From: Dorea sp. CAG:317
GTDB taxonomy: Bacteria; Bacillota; Clostridia; Lachnospirales; Lachnospiraceae
Reading direction: 5' to 3'
Assembly: GCA_000433535.1 (NCBI GenBank)
Contig: FR892670.1
Span: 21,246-85,245, forward strand
DNA length: 64,000 nucleotides
Under the pieces are notes generated by a model that ran no database searches, had not been told where the DNA came from, and saw nothing but the letters and a program-made list of their open reading frames with translations. Numbering within the stretch: position 1 is the stretch's first letter; each line of letters starts with the position of its first letter. This document shows, in pieces, positions 26,368-35,142 of this stretch. A program made the position numbers and the translations under genes.

Positions 26368-27189
26368 ATGTTAGGAACATATATTCAAAATGTAAGAAAG
26401 AATACACCGCTGGTACATAATATTACAAACTATGTAACAGTCAATGATGTTGCAAATGTTCTTCTGGCGTGCGGCGGAAGTCCGATCATGTCAGATGAGC
26501 CGGAGGATGTGGAAGATATTACTTCCATCTGCGGTGGATTAAATATTAATATTGGAACTTTAAATCAGAACAGTATCAAGGCAATGTTCTTAGCCGGCAA
26601 GAAAGCACAGGAGCTTGGTCATGTATTGCTTCTTGATCCGGTGGGAGCAGGAGCAAGTGCGCTTCGCACAAATACAGCGGTTAACCTGATGAAAGAACTT
26701 TCCTTCGATGTAATCCGCGGAAATATTTCCGAGATTAAGACGCTGGCATTGGGAAGCGGCACGACAAAAGGTGTGGATGCTGATGTGGCAGATGCAGTGA
26801 CCGAGGAGAATCTCGATGAGGCAATCGCATTTGTAAAGGCATTTGCAAAAGAAGCAGGATGTATTGTGGCAGTGACCGGAGCGATTGATTTGATCAGTGA
26901 CGGAGAAGCGTGTTATGTAGTAAGAAACGGGCGTCCAGAGATGGGAAAAATTACAGGGACAGGATGTCAGTTGTCTGGACTTATGACAGCATTTCTTGTA
27001 GCAAACCAGGACGAAAAACTTCCGGCAGCTGCAGCGGCAGTCTGCGCTATGGGACTGGCAGGAGAGATTGGCTGGGATCATATGAAGCCGGAGGATGGAA
27101 ATTCCACATACAGAAACCGCATCATTGATGCAATTTATCATATGGATTCGAAGACCTTGGATGAAGGAGCAAATTATGAAGTGCGGTAA
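26368..27189 (+). CDS. thiM: Hydroxyethylthiazole kinase
   Basis: Protein of 273 residues, ribokinase-like. It phosphorylates 4-methyl-5-hydroxyethylthiazole for thiamine salvage. Signatures are NTPLVHNITNYVTVNDVANVLLACGGSPIMSDEPEDVEDI, LLDPVGAGASALRT, VIRGNISEI and KITGTGCQLSGLMTAF with the catalytic Cys. Two adjacent ATGs exist; the second (26368) is 6 bp after AGGAG and is preferred. Its 3' end overlaps thiE by 14 bp. Confidence 0.95.
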   Translation: MLGTYIQNVRKNTPLVHNITNYVTVNDVANVLLACGGSPIMSDEPEDVEDITSICGGLNINIGTLNQNSIKAMFLAGKKAQELGHVLLLDPVGAGASALRTNTAVNLMKELSFDVIRGNISEIKTLALGSGTTKGVDADVADAVTEENLDEAIAFVKAFAKEAGCIVAVTGAIDLISDGEACYVVRNGRPEMGKITGTGCQLSGLMTAFLVANQDEKLPAAAAAVCAMGLAGEIGWDHMKPEDGNSTYRNRIIDAIYHMDSKTLDEGANYEVR

Positions 27190-27829
27190 GAAATGGGAAG
27201 AAAAAGATCTGCTTCTTTATGCGGTGACGGACAGAAGCTGGCTGAACGGAAGAACACTTTACAGCCAGGTGGAAGAAGCAATCAAAGGCGGAGCAACATT
27301 CATTCAGCTGCGGGAAAAAGAACTAAATGAGGATGCTTTTCTGGAAGAGGCAAAAGAAATCAAAGAATTGTGTGCCCGTTATCACGTGCCTTTTGTGATC
27401 AACGACAATGTGGAAATTGCGCTGGCGATGGATGCGGACGGTGTTCATGTGGGACAAAGTGATATGGAAGCGCTGGACGTGCGGGCGAAGCTTGGACCGG
27501 ATAAAATAATCGGAGTGTCAGCGCAAACGGTAGAGCAGGCGCTGCTTGCGCAGAAGCATGGAGCGGATTATCTGGGCGTAGGGGCAGTGTTCACAACCGG
27601 TTCCAAGGCAGATGCCGATGATGTGAGTCACGAAACGTTAAAAGCAATCTGTGAAGCAGTTGATATTCCGGTGATAGCCATTGGCGGAATCGGGATTCAC
27701 AACGTCATGGAACTTGCAGGAAGCGGAATCTGTGGGGTGGCAGTTATCAGTGCAATCTTTGCCCAGCCGGACATACAGGAAGCGACGAAGGTGTTGAAAA
27801 AAGAGACACAGAAGATGGTGACTGCATGA
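27176..27829 (+). CDS. thiE: Thiamine-phosphate synthase
   Basis: TIM-barrel enzyme of 217 residues that joins HMP-pyrophosphate and thiazole phosphate to thiamine phosphate. Motifs are FIQLREKELNEDAF, VINDNVEIALAMDADGVHVGQSDM, IIGVSAQTVEQALLAQKHGADYLGVGAVFTTGSK and IPVIAIGGI. The start at 27176 lies inside the end of thiM, 7 bp after AAGGAG. The reading open further upstream is the thiM region in another frame. The stop overlaps the start of the HAD gene as ATGA. Confidence 0.95.
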   Translation: MKCGKKWEEKDLLLYAVTDRSWLNGRTLYSQVEEAIKGGATFIQLREKELNEDAFLEEAKEIKELCARYHVPFVINDNVEIALAMDADGVHVGQSDMEALDVRAKLGPDKIIGVSAQTVEQALLAQKHGADYLGVGAVFTTGSKADADDVSHETLKAICEAVDIPVIAIGGIGIHNVMELAGSGICGVAVISAIFAQPDIQEATKVLKKETQKMVTA

Positions 27830-28524
27830 TAAAAGGAGCAATTTTTGATGTAGATGGAACCATCTTAGATTCTATGAGTATTTGGAATGAGGCAGGAAGC
27901 CGTTATTTGAGAGCTAAGGGCATAGAGGCACCGTCAGATCTCGGAGATACGTTATTTGCCATGACAATCACAGAAGCGGCAGCTTATCTAAAAGAAAAGT
28001 TTGCGCTGGAGGAGACGACAGACGCTATTGAAAAAGGCGTTCTGGATACGGTGAAAGATTACTATTATGAGGAGGCTCCTCTAAAAAGCAAAGTAGTGGA
28101 AGTTTTAGAGATGCTGAAAAGCAACAAGATTCCTATGGCAGTAGCTTCCTCCAGTGAGAAAGCACATATCGAAGCGGCATTTCAAAGGCTTGGGATACGG
28201 AAGTATTTTCAGGCGATTTATACTTGTCAGGAAGTAGGAGAAGGAAAGAGCAGTCCGCTGATTTTTGAGAAAGCCTGTGAGAGTATCGGAACGACTCCGA
28301 ATGAAACTTACGTGTTTGAAGATGCACTTCATGCAATGAGAACGGCAAAGAATGCAGGATTTCGAACAGTGGGAATCTATGACTGGTACAGCAGGAAAGA
28401 GCAAGAAGAGATTCGAAAGACAGCAGATATTTATATCGAGAGCTGGGAACAGCATTCAAAGCTATGGCAGGTATTGGAAAACGACCGTGAGAATAGCCAG
28501 AACATGATAGAACCAAAGAAATGA
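27826..28524 (+). CDS. HAD-superfamily phosphatase in the thiamine operon
   Basis: Protein of 232 residues of the beta-phosphoglucomutase-like HAD group. It has motif I IFDVDGTILDSM (D8, D10), a helical cap, motif II MAVASSSEKAH, and YVFEDALHAMRTAKNAGFRTVGIYD. The ATG overlaps the thiE stop by 4 bp, so translation is tightly coupled. Position between thiE and thiD suggests a thiamine monophosphate or HMP-phosphate phosphatase. That is an inference: no ThiL (thiamine-phosphate kinase) is in view, and such a phosphatase would let a thiamine pyrophosphokinase finish the pathway. Confidence 0.82.
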   Translation: MIKGAIFDVDGTILDSMSIWNEAGSRYLRAKGIEAPSDLGDTLFAMTITEAAAYLKEKFALEETTDAIEKGVLDTVKDYYYEEAPLKSKVVEVLEMLKSNKIPMAVASSSEKAHIEAAFQRLGIRKYFQAIYTCQEVGEGKSSPLIFEKACESIGTTPNETYVFEDALHAMRTAKNAGFRTVGIYDWYSRKEQEEIRKTADIYIESWEQHSKLWQVLENDRENSQNMIEPKK

Positions 28525-28535
28525 TATGAGAAATA

Positions 28536-28584
28536 AGGCGGCAGACCGGGGGCACCACTTTCTGTCGCCTGCCTTAAGAGGCAG
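28536..28584 (+). promoter_or_regulatory. Overlapping alternative hairpins between the HAD gene and thiD
   Basis: AGGCGGCAGA (28536-28545) can pair with TCTGTCGCCT (28561-28570). The end of that arm also belongs to a second hairpin CTGCCT-TAAG-AGGCAG (28569-28584). The two are mutually exclusive. No T-run follows. It may be an mRNA processing or stability element, or an undetected control. Confidence 0.3.
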
Positions 28585-28638
28585 TATAAAATTAATGCGT
28601 ATTTTGTAGAAGCTCAAAAGAAAAGAGGAGAAAAGAAC

Positions 28639-29499
28639 ATGAGAACAGCATTAACAATCGCTGGAAGTGATTCCAGCGGAGGCGCCGGAATTCAGGCAGA
28701 TATAAAAACGATGATTACAAATGGCGTATATGCCATGAGTGCAATTACAGCACTGACTGCCCAGAATACGACTGGCGTAACAGGGATTATGGAGGTGACT
28801 CCAGAATTTTTAGGCGAACAGATGGATAATATTTTTACCGATATCCGCCCGGATGCGGTGAAGATCGGAATGGCGTCGTCTGTAGCTTTGATTGAGAAAA
28901 TTGCAGAGAAGTTGAAAGAGTATCAGGCAGAAAATATTGTGGTAGATCCGGTGATGGTGGCAACCAGCGGGGCGAAGCTTATCAGTGAAGATGCCATTGA
29001 TGCTCTGAAAACCTATCTGCTTCCAATGGCGACCGTGTTAACACCGAATATCCCGGAAGCGGAGATTTTGTCCGGGATGAAAATAGAACGGGAAGAAGCG
29101 ATGATCGAGGCGGCGAAGCTTATCAGTGAAAATTATCATTGCGCAGTTCTTTGTAAAGGCGGACATCAGCTCAACGATGCCAATGACCTGTTGTATAGCG
29201 AAGGCAGATTTCGCTGGTTTTACGGAAAACGAATTGACAACCCGAATACCCACGGTACAGGATGTACCCTGTCAAGTGCGATTGCATCGAATCTGGCAAA
29301 AGGTTACACGTTGGAGACTTCTGTAGAGCGGGCGAAAGAGTACATTTCAGGAGCGCTTGCTGCGATGCTGAATCTGGGAGCCGGGAGCGGTCCGATGAAC
29401 CATGGCTTTGATCTGAAGAGTGCGTTTACCGAGGAATGTGATCATATTCAGCAAACATGCGAGAAGGTGCAGCAAGACGATAAGGAGGTGCGCGGATAA
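28639..29499 (+). CDS. thiD: Hydroxymethylpyrimidine/phosphomethylpyrimidine kinase
   Basis: Protein of 286 residues that phosphorylates HMP and HMP-phosphate. Signatures are LTIAGSDSSGGAGIQADIKTM at the N terminus, ENIVVDPVMVATSGAKLI, VLTPNIPEAEIL, LCKGGHQLNDANDLLY and NTHGTGCTLSSAIASNLAKG. AAAAGAGGAGAAAAG precedes the ATG. Its stop and the cytX start share one base (TAATG), so the kinase and the HMP-type permease are made together. Confidence 0.95.
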   Translation: MRTALTIAGSDSSGGAGIQADIKTMITNGVYAMSAITALTAQNTTGVTGIMEVTPEFLGEQMDNIFTDIRPDAVKIGMASSVALIEKIAEKLKEYQAENIVVDPVMVATSGAKLISEDAIDALKTYLLPMATVLTPNIPEAEILSGMKIEREEAMIEAAKLISENYHCAVLCKGGHQLNDANDLLYSEGRFRWFYGKRIDNPNTHGTGCTLSSAIASNLAKGYTLETSVERAKEYISGALAAMLNLGAGSGPMNHGFDLKSAFTEECDHIQQTCEKVQQDDKEVRG

Positions 29500-30668
29500 T
29501 GTCAGAGAAGAGAACCTCCTTATGGGAAAATGGATTGATCTGGTTTGGCGCAGGAGTATCCATTGCGGAAATTTTGACCGGCACCTACCTCGCACCGCTT
29601 GGTTTTGGAAAAGGACTTATGGCAATTATTCTTGGTCATCTTATCGGCTGCCTTATGCTGTTTTGTGCGGGTATCATCGGCGGAAAAGTAAGAAAAAGTG
29701 CCATGGAAACTGTTAAAATGAGTTTTGGACAGAAGGGAAGCTTACTTTTTTCGTTTCTGAATGTACTTCAGCTTGTAGGATGGACAGCAATTATGATCTA
29801 TGACGGAGCGCTTGCGGCAGATGGTGTATTATCCGCGGGACGCTGGGTGTGGTGTCTGGTCATCGGCGCTCTGATCATTTTGTGGATTGTGATTGGAATT
29901 ACCAATCTCGGTAAGGTGAATGTAATCGCTATGTCAGCGTTGTTTGTTCTGACTCTGATTTTGAGTAAAGTAATCTTTTTAGACAGCGGCGCGGTTGGAA
30001 TGGCAGCGAACGACAGTATGACCTTTGGAGCAGCGGTGGAGTTATCGGTGGCAATGCCTCTTTCATGGCTTCCGTTGATCAGTGATTATACAAGAGAGGC
30101 AAAAGAGCCGGTGAAGGCAACGGCTGTCAGTGCAGCCGTCTATGGTGTAGTAAGCTGTTGGATGTATGTGATCGGAATGGGAGCCGCAATCTATACCGGA
30201 GAGTATGACATTGCAAAGATTATGCTGAAGTCAGGGCTTGGCATAGCTGGACTTCTGATTATCATTTTCTCCACCGTTACAACGACATTCCTTGACGCCT
30301 ATTCTGCGGGAATCTCCAGTGAATCTATTGTGAGAAAATGGAATGGCAAACATGTGGCAGTTATCGTGACCGTCATTGGAACTGTGGCGGCAATGGTTTA
30401 TCCGATGGATAATATAACGGACTTCCTGTATCTGATCGGTTCGGTATTTGCGCCGATGATTGCCATTCAGATTGCAGATTTTTTCCTGTTGAAACGGGAT
30501 GCCAGCGGTCAGAATGTACAAGTGACTAATCTGGTCGTATGGTTGATCGGGTTCCTTGCGTACCGGATGTTGATGCATGTGGATATGCCGGTGGGAAATA
30601 CGTTGCCGGATATGGTGATTACCATACTGGTGTGTGTGATTGCTTCGAAAGTAGTAAAAGAAAGATAG
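29499..30668 (+). CDS. cytX: Putative hydroxymethylpyrimidine permease CytX (NCS1 family)
   Basis: Membrane protein of 389 residues with about twelve helices. The N terminus LWENGLIWFGAGVSIAEILTGTYLAPLGFGKGLMAIILGHLIG is typical of CytX, the cytosine/HMP-type permease often under TPP riboswitches. SMPLSWLPLISDYTR-like sequence is present as AMPLSWLPLISDYTREAKEP. GGAGGTGCGCGGATA lies before the ATG. Together with ThiT it gives the cell entry routes for both thiamine and its pyrimidine part. It is the last gene of the operon. Confidence 0.9.
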   Translation: MSEKRTSLWENGLIWFGAGVSIAEILTGTYLAPLGFGKGLMAIILGHLIGCLMLFCAGIIGGKVRKSAMETVKMSFGQKGSLLFSFLNVLQLVGWTAIMIYDGALAADGVLSAGRWVWCLVIGALIILWIVIGITNLGKVNVIAMSALFVLTLILSKVIFLDSGAVGMAANDSMTFGAAVELSVAMPLSWLPLISDYTREAKEPVKATAVSAAVYGVVSCWMYVIGMGAAIYTGEYDIAKIMLKSGLGIAGLLIIIFSTVTTTFLDAYSAGISSESIVRKWNGKHVAVIVTVIGTVAAMVYPMDNITDFLYLIGSVFAPMIAIQIADFFLLKRDASGQNVQVTNLVVWLIGFLAYRMLMHVDMPVGNTLPDMVITILVCVIASKVVKER

Positions 30669-30678
30669 AGAAATTTTT

Positions 30679-30705
30679 ACAACCGGCTGATTAACAGCCG
30701 GTTGT
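30679..30705. terminator. Hairpin between convergent cytX and serpin genes
   Basis: Perfect 11-bp stem ACAACCGGCTG / CAGCCGGTTGT with loop ATTAA. The serpin stop codon (30691-30693) lies in the loop region. T-runs on both sides are weak, so it may be a factor-aided or bidirectional stop. Confidence 0.6.
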
Positions 30706-31947
30706 ATGCAATACGCCGAGAAAAACAGGCGTAGATGTGTGACAATCAATAATCATGTAAAGGAAGGGACGGTCCAGACGGATCGTCTTTATTTCTTCCG
30801 GTGGGATCATGGACATTTTGGCAGTCATTTCTGCCGCAGAGGCAGCGCCTGCTTTTGTGCCCTGCTCTGTGACGCTGATATGAGTTTTGTGGAGAACCCT
30901 TTCGATGCAGATATTTCGACCTTCATAGTGACCAAGTTTCGCAAAGTCTGCACGTTTATAGTCAAATGCATCCGTCATTCCCATGTGTTGGAAAGTCTCG
31001 GACATGTTTTGATCGAAATCAGTTTCAAACTTTGGAATAGACGCCTCTACGGTTGTCAGTTCTGAATTGGTAAGAAGATTCCGCAGTTGTTCTCCGGTTA
31101 AGGAAGCAATATAATCTTCCATGGAAATGCCCTCGTCCGGCAAAAGAGCAGCGAACGCATAGTCTCCGTTTGCATAATATTTCAAAAATCCGGAAGCCTG
31201 CCCGTCTTTTAGATATTCATATTCGGAAGAATGGAGATATTCCACTTCTTCGGTTGTTCCGTCTTCTTTTGTAAATATTCCGTTGTCTATCTGATCTTCG
31301 GTATAAGGCGCCTCCCAGTCGGCTTCAAAAGTGAGCGCATTGACAAGATACATGACAGCTTCATCGGGAATCTTGTCAAGAAGCGTTGGAATCATTTCTT
31401 TCGTGTGCCTGGAAGTCCAGTCGTTGATAGCGTCAACGGTGGACGAATCAAAGGGGGCTTTATAGATACCGGCTTGAAAATAATCTGCGTTTGTCTGCAG
31501 GAAATCAGGGGTTACCGTCAGTTTTTTATCCTCTTTTAGCCAAATGCTGTTTGCAAGAAGAAGCGCGGCGTGCTCCTCATCGGCTAATTGATTCACATAG
31601 GCGTGAAGGTAAGGATTGAGTCGGTCCACCGGGAGCCCGAGAACATCTTCCATCTGGGTAAGCGTATCTTTGTTGGCTCCATTTGCAGTCATGGCAAGTG
31701 CAAGTTCTAAAGAAAGCGGAGAAAGCAATAGATTTTCCTTGTCGGTCATGCTTTCCTTTAATAAGCGCACTGCAAAATCAGTGGAGGAAAGAAGCGCTTC
31801 TTCTGTTAGCGCAGTATCTGTTTGGACATCGGAAGCTTTTACGTCTTTCATCAAATCTACGGTGCTGGGCGAGCTGCTGCATCCGGTAAGAAATAAACTG
31901 CCGGTCAGGAGCAAGGTCAGAACGGCTGCGGTTAATTTTTGTTTCAT
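30691..31947 (-). CDS. Serpin family protease inhibitor, lipoprotein
   Basis: Precursor of 418 residues. It has the lipoprotein signal LTAAVLTLLLTGSLFLTGC (Cys 23), then a full serpin fold: FAVRLLKESM, NLLLSPLSLELALAMTANGANKDTLTQM, LLANSIWLKED, VMYLVNALTFEADWEAPY and RLDRPFLYMIIDCHTSTPVFLG. The reactive loop begins EQGTKAGAASA (361-371), an intact inhibitory hinge with small residues. By the usual 17-residue spacing P1 is Lys377, which predicts a trypsin-like target, although the loop has two extra residues before IPPE, so Met378 or Ser379 is possible. It is anchored outside the cell and may defend against host or competitor proteases. Confidence 0.92.
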   Translation of the reverse strand: MKQKLTAAVLTLLLTGSLFLTGCSSSPSTVDLMKDVKASDVQTDTALTEEALLSSTDFAVRLLKESMTDKENLLLSPLSLELALAMTANGANKDTLTQMEDVLGLPVDRLNPYLHAYVNQLADEEHAALLLANSIWLKEDKKLTVTPDFLQTNADYFQAGIYKAPFDSSTVDAINDWTSRHTKEMIPTLLDKIPDEAVMYLVNALTFEADWEAPYTEDQIDNGIFTKEDGTTEEVEYLHSSEYEYLKDGQASGFLKYYANGDYAFAALLPDEGISMEDYIASLTGEQLRNLLTNSELTTVEASIPKFETDFDQNMSETFQHMGMTDAFDYKRADFAKLGHYEGRNICIERVLHKTHISVTEQGTKAGAASAAEMTAKMSMIPPEEIKTIRLDRPFLYMIIDCHTSTPVFLGVLHTTGC

Positions 31948-32130
31948 AAAGGACCCCCTTGTTGGTTAGTTTACGGGAATGTTTTACCGTTTGATTGTGC
32001 GGTTATTATACTATATTTACAGTTGCAAAGAAAGCAATCAGAAAGAAATGGAAAATTGTTTTACAAGTAGACCGCGGAATGATAGAATAGAGAAAGATTT
32101 TATGACGGAAAGATAAGGAGTGTAATCTTG

Positions 32131-33174
32131 ATGGAAGAAAAACAGCATAAAAGGCGTGTGCGTTATTCGGGGACGCATCCGAGAACATATAAAGAAAAGT
32201 ACAAAGAGCACCAGCCGGAAAAATACGCAGATACGATTTCAAAAGTGATTTCAAAGGGAAGTACGCCGGCGGGGATGCACATTTCTATTATGGTGAAGGA
32301 GATTTTGGAGTTTCTTGCTATCAAGCCGGGAGAGACTGGACTTGATGCCACTCTCGGATATGGCGGTCATACGAAAGAAATGTTGAAATGTCTGAACGGA
32401 GAGGGACATATTTACGGACTGGATGTGGATCCGATTGAATCTGCAAAGACAAAAGAACGTCTGGAAAAACAGGGTTTTGGGAATGATATATTGACGGTAA
32501 AGCTGATGAATTTTAAAGACATTGACCAGGTGGCAGAAGAGGCGGGCAAGTTCGATTTTATTCTGGCGGATCTGGGTGTGTCTTCCATGCAGATCGACAA
32601 TCCGGACCGTGGATTTTCTTATAAGGTGGAAGGACCTCTGGATCTTCGTTTGAATCCGCAGAATGGAATCAGTGCGGCAGAGCGGATCTGTAATATTTCC
32701 AGGGAAGAGCTGATGGGAATGCTGATTGAAAATGCGGATGAGCCTTATGCAGAGGAAATTGCCGATGCGGTGGTGACAAAGCAGAAACGGGGCGAGAAGA
32801 TTGTTACGACCAAAGACCTTCAAAGAGTGATTGAGGAAGCATTGTCGTTTCTTCCGAAAGGGGAACAAAAAGAGGCGGTGAAAAAATCTTGTCAGAGAAC
32901 TTTTCAGGCGCTTCGCATTGATGTAAATCAAGAATACGAAGTGTTGTATGAATTTTTAGAAAAGCTGCCGGGAGTGCTCGCTCCGGGCGGACGTGTGGCA
33001 ATTTTGACGTTCCATTCAGGAGAAGATCGTCTGGTGAAGAAATCTTTCAAACGTTTCTTAAAAGAAGGCGAATATGCTGAGATTGCGAAAGACGTGATTC
33101 GTCCGTCGCAGGAAGAGTGTGTAAAGAATCCGCGCGCCCGTTCAACGAAACTGAGATGGGCGATTAAGGCATAA
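32131..33174 (+). CDS. rsmH: RsmH-family 16S rRNA m4C1402 methyltransferase, stand-alone paralogue
   Basis: Protein of 347 residues with the MraW/RsmH fold: HISIMVKEILEFLAI, GLDATLGYGGHTKEML (SAM site), IYGLDVDP, FDFILADLGVSSMQID, DRGFSYKVEGPLDLRLN and ILTFHSGEDRLVKKSFK. It has an unusual basic N-terminal extension of about 45 residues (RRVRYSGTHPRTYKEKYKEHQPEKY). The gene is not in a cell-division (dcw) cluster, where rsmH normally lies. Lachnospiraceae often carry a second copy, so this may be a paralogue with another target. The ATG is 10 bp from AAGGAG; a TTG three bases upstream is an alternative. Confidence 0.85.
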   Translation: MEEKQHKRRVRYSGTHPRTYKEKYKEHQPEKYADTISKVISKGSTPAGMHISIMVKEILEFLAIKPGETGLDATLGYGGHTKEMLKCLNGEGHIYGLDVDPIESAKTKERLEKQGFGNDILTVKLMNFKDIDQVAEEAGKFDFILADLGVSSMQIDNPDRGFSYKVEGPLDLRLNPQNGISAAERICNISREELMGMLIENADEPYAEEIADAVVTKQKRGEKIVTTKDLQRVIEEALSFLPKGEQKEAVKKSCQRTFQALRIDVNQEYEVLYEFLEKLPGVLAPGGRVAILTFHSGEDRLVKKSFKRFLKEGEYAEIAKDVIRPSQEECVKNPRARSTKLRWAIKA

Positions 33175-33201
33175 AACATAGGAAGAGAATGAGGGAAAAA
33201 G

Positions 33202-34164
33202 ATGGATTATATATTACTGCTTTTAGGCTTTTTATTGTTGATCAAAGGAGCAGATGCATTTGTAGACGGAAGCTCCAGTGTGGCGAAGATTTTAAAAATA
33301 CCGACGATTATTATCGGGCTTACGGTAGTGGCTTTCGGGACAAGTATGCCGGAGTTTTCTGTCAGTCTGACGGCGGCTATGAAGGGAAGCAATGATCTGG
33401 CGGTAAGTAATGTGCTGGGGTCGAATATTTTTAACCTGCTGGTTGTACTTGGGGCATGCTCTTTGATTCAGCCGGTACAGGCAAAGAGCTCTCTATTAAA
33501 GAAAGAATTTCCATTTTCGATTTTTATTGCAGTTATTTTATTATTGCTGGATTCCGATTTCTCCATTTCCAAAGTCTTGGAAGGAGAAGGCACGTTTACA
33601 CTTGGAAGATTAGGTGGAATTTTATTTCTGATTTTATTTGCAGTCTTTTTGTACGCGACAGTGAAAACGGCGCTTCGTTCCAGAGATGAGATGGTAGATG
33701 AAGAGGAATATAAGGTGATGAGTCCGGTAAAGAGCGCGCTTTATATTATCATCGGACTTGCCGGAATCATCTGGGGCGGCGATCTTGTTGTGAACAGCGC
33801 CTGCAGTATTGCAGAGACATTTGGATTAAGTCAGACATTTATCGGGCTTACGATTGTAGCAGTCGGAACTTCCCTGCCGGAGCTTGTGACATCTATGGTT
33901 GCTGCCGGAAAAGGAGAAAATGATCTGGCAGTGGGCAATGTAGTCGGATCGAATATTTTCAATATTCTGCTGATACTCGGAGCATCTGCGACCATCAAGC
34001 CAATCGCTCTTGATATCACGGCAGTCTACGACACATTGATCTTAATCGTGGCAAGCCTGATCGTTTATCTCTGCGCACTCAGCAAACGGGAGATCAAAAA
34101 AGGCGAAGGAGCAATCTTCCTTCTGTGCTATCTCGTATTTTTTGTGTATGTATTGACGCGGTGA
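33202..34164 (+). CDS. Calcium/sodium antiporter, CaCA family (YrbG-like)
   Basis: Membrane protein of 320 residues with two inverted alpha repeats. The first is GTSMPEFSVSLTAAMKGSNDLAVSNVLGSNIFNLL and the second GTSLPELVTSMVAAGKGENDLAVGNVVGSNIFNILL. The acidic residues in the GTSxPE motifs bind cations. About ten helices are predicted. It most likely exchanges Na+ for Ca2+ at the membrane. It lies 27 bp after rsmH, and a long palindromic repeat follows its stop. Confidence 0.92.
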   Translation: MDYILLLLGFLLLIKGADAFVDGSSSVAKILKIPTIIIGLTVVAFGTSMPEFSVSLTAAMKGSNDLAVSNVLGSNIFNLLVVLGACSLIQPVQAKSSLLKKEFPFSIFIAVILLLLDSDFSISKVLEGEGTFTLGRLGGILFLILFAVFLYATVKTALRSRDEMVDEEEYKVMSPVKSALYIIIGLAGIIWGGDLVVNSACSIAETFGLSQTFIGLTIVAVGTSLPELVTSMVAAGKGENDLAVGNVVGSNIFNILLILGASATIKPIALDITAVYDTLILIVASLIVYLCALSKREIKKGEGAIFLLCYLVFFVYVLTR

Positions 34165-34169
34165 TTGAT

Positions 34170-34240
34170 TTGGGACGTTAATTTGGGACGTAGCAAAGTG
34201 CAACTTTGCTACGTTCCAAACTGCGTTTCGGGGTGTCCTT
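34170..34240. repeat. Dispersed palindromic repeat, copy A
   Basis: Arms of 18 bp (34182-34199 and 34203-34220) begin TTTGGGACGTAGC and end GCTACGTTCCAAA, with one G-T mismatch and a 3-nt loop GCA. A partial extra copy TTTGGGACGTTA precedes it at 34170-34180. The tail GGGGTGTCC (34230-34238) is followed by TTTTTT. It lies about 18 bp after the CaCA stop and upstream of a decayed Rpn gene. Confidence 0.85.
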
Positions 34241-34267
34241 TTTTGCATTTTTGGAACTTTTCCCATA

Positions 34268-34296
34268 TTTACAAGGCGGCTAAGAAGCTCTATAAT
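34268..34296 (+). promoter_or_regulatory. Promoter upstream of the Rpn pseudogene
   Basis: TTTACA (34268-34273) and TATAAT (34291-34296) with 17 bp between them. It looks intact although the gene it would drive is broken. Confidence 0.7.
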
Positions 34297-34449
34297 ATAG
34301 TTACATTTATATTTTGGTTCTTAGAATTTTATCGAGGAATATTCTGATTCCAAATTCTAGAACAGATTCAAATGTCTATCCACAAATTCTGTGGACGTAT
34401 CCAAGAAAGAGAAAAATTAATATAACAAAGGAGAAAGTGAGGAAATTGC

Positions 34450-35132
34450 ATGGGGAAAAGTAATGCGGCGGTGAAAAATTGGATTTCTGTAAAGGAGCGT
34501 TTTGCGGACTTTTACAATGGCACAGTGTTTGACGGAAGGCAGGTGGTGAGAGCGGAGGAACTTCACAGGTATCGGGATGTAATTATGCGTTGGAAAGGGA
34601 AAATGGATCTGGTGATTCTGGCGTGCGAGAATCAAGAAAAAGTCCACTATGCCATGCCGGTAAGAAATAATTAAAAGCATTTATCCCCAATTACCCGATT
34701 AATCTGGTGGATGTCGGAAGACTGGGGAGGTTGGATGGATTTCAAACAGATTTACAAGTGGTATTCGGAATGATAAAATATAAGGGAAGTAGATATAAAA
34801 AAGAAATACAAAGTTATGTAAATGAACATAGAGAATATTTTGGGTGCCTCAGCTGGGATGATTTTCTTGCCATCCGGGAAATGATGAACCTAAATAAAAA
34901 GATGGAGAAACTATTAGAAAAGGAGAATAAGGAGGTTGTAGATATGTGTGGGTCATTAGATGCGTTATGCGAAGATTATAAAGAAGAAGGAAAAGTTGAA
35001 GGCTTTCAGCTCGCTGCGAAAATCTGTAAAGAATTGATGCGGTGTGTAAATATTACAGATGAAGAGCTGGCAAAGAAATACCACTGTACGAAAGAAGAAG
35101 TGGCGAATGCCAGAAAAATGTTTACAGAGTAG
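34450..35132 (+). pseudogene. Rpn family recombination-promoting nuclease/putative transposase, internal deletion
   Basis: The first piece (34450-34674) holds the N-terminal nuclease part: FADFYNGTVFDGRQVVRAEELH, MDLVILACENQEKVHYAMPVRN. It then stops out of frame. The second piece, in another frame, resumes at AFIPNYPINLVDVGRLG (about 34677) and runs to 35132 with the helical C-terminal domain (LAKKYHCTKEEVANARKMF). The central segment found in relatives (the FYYG...W region seen in the 14.4 kb copy) is missing. So this copy lost an internal block and its frame. AAAGGAGAAAG precedes the start. Confidence 0.8.
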
Positions 35133-35142
35133 CAGGAGAATT

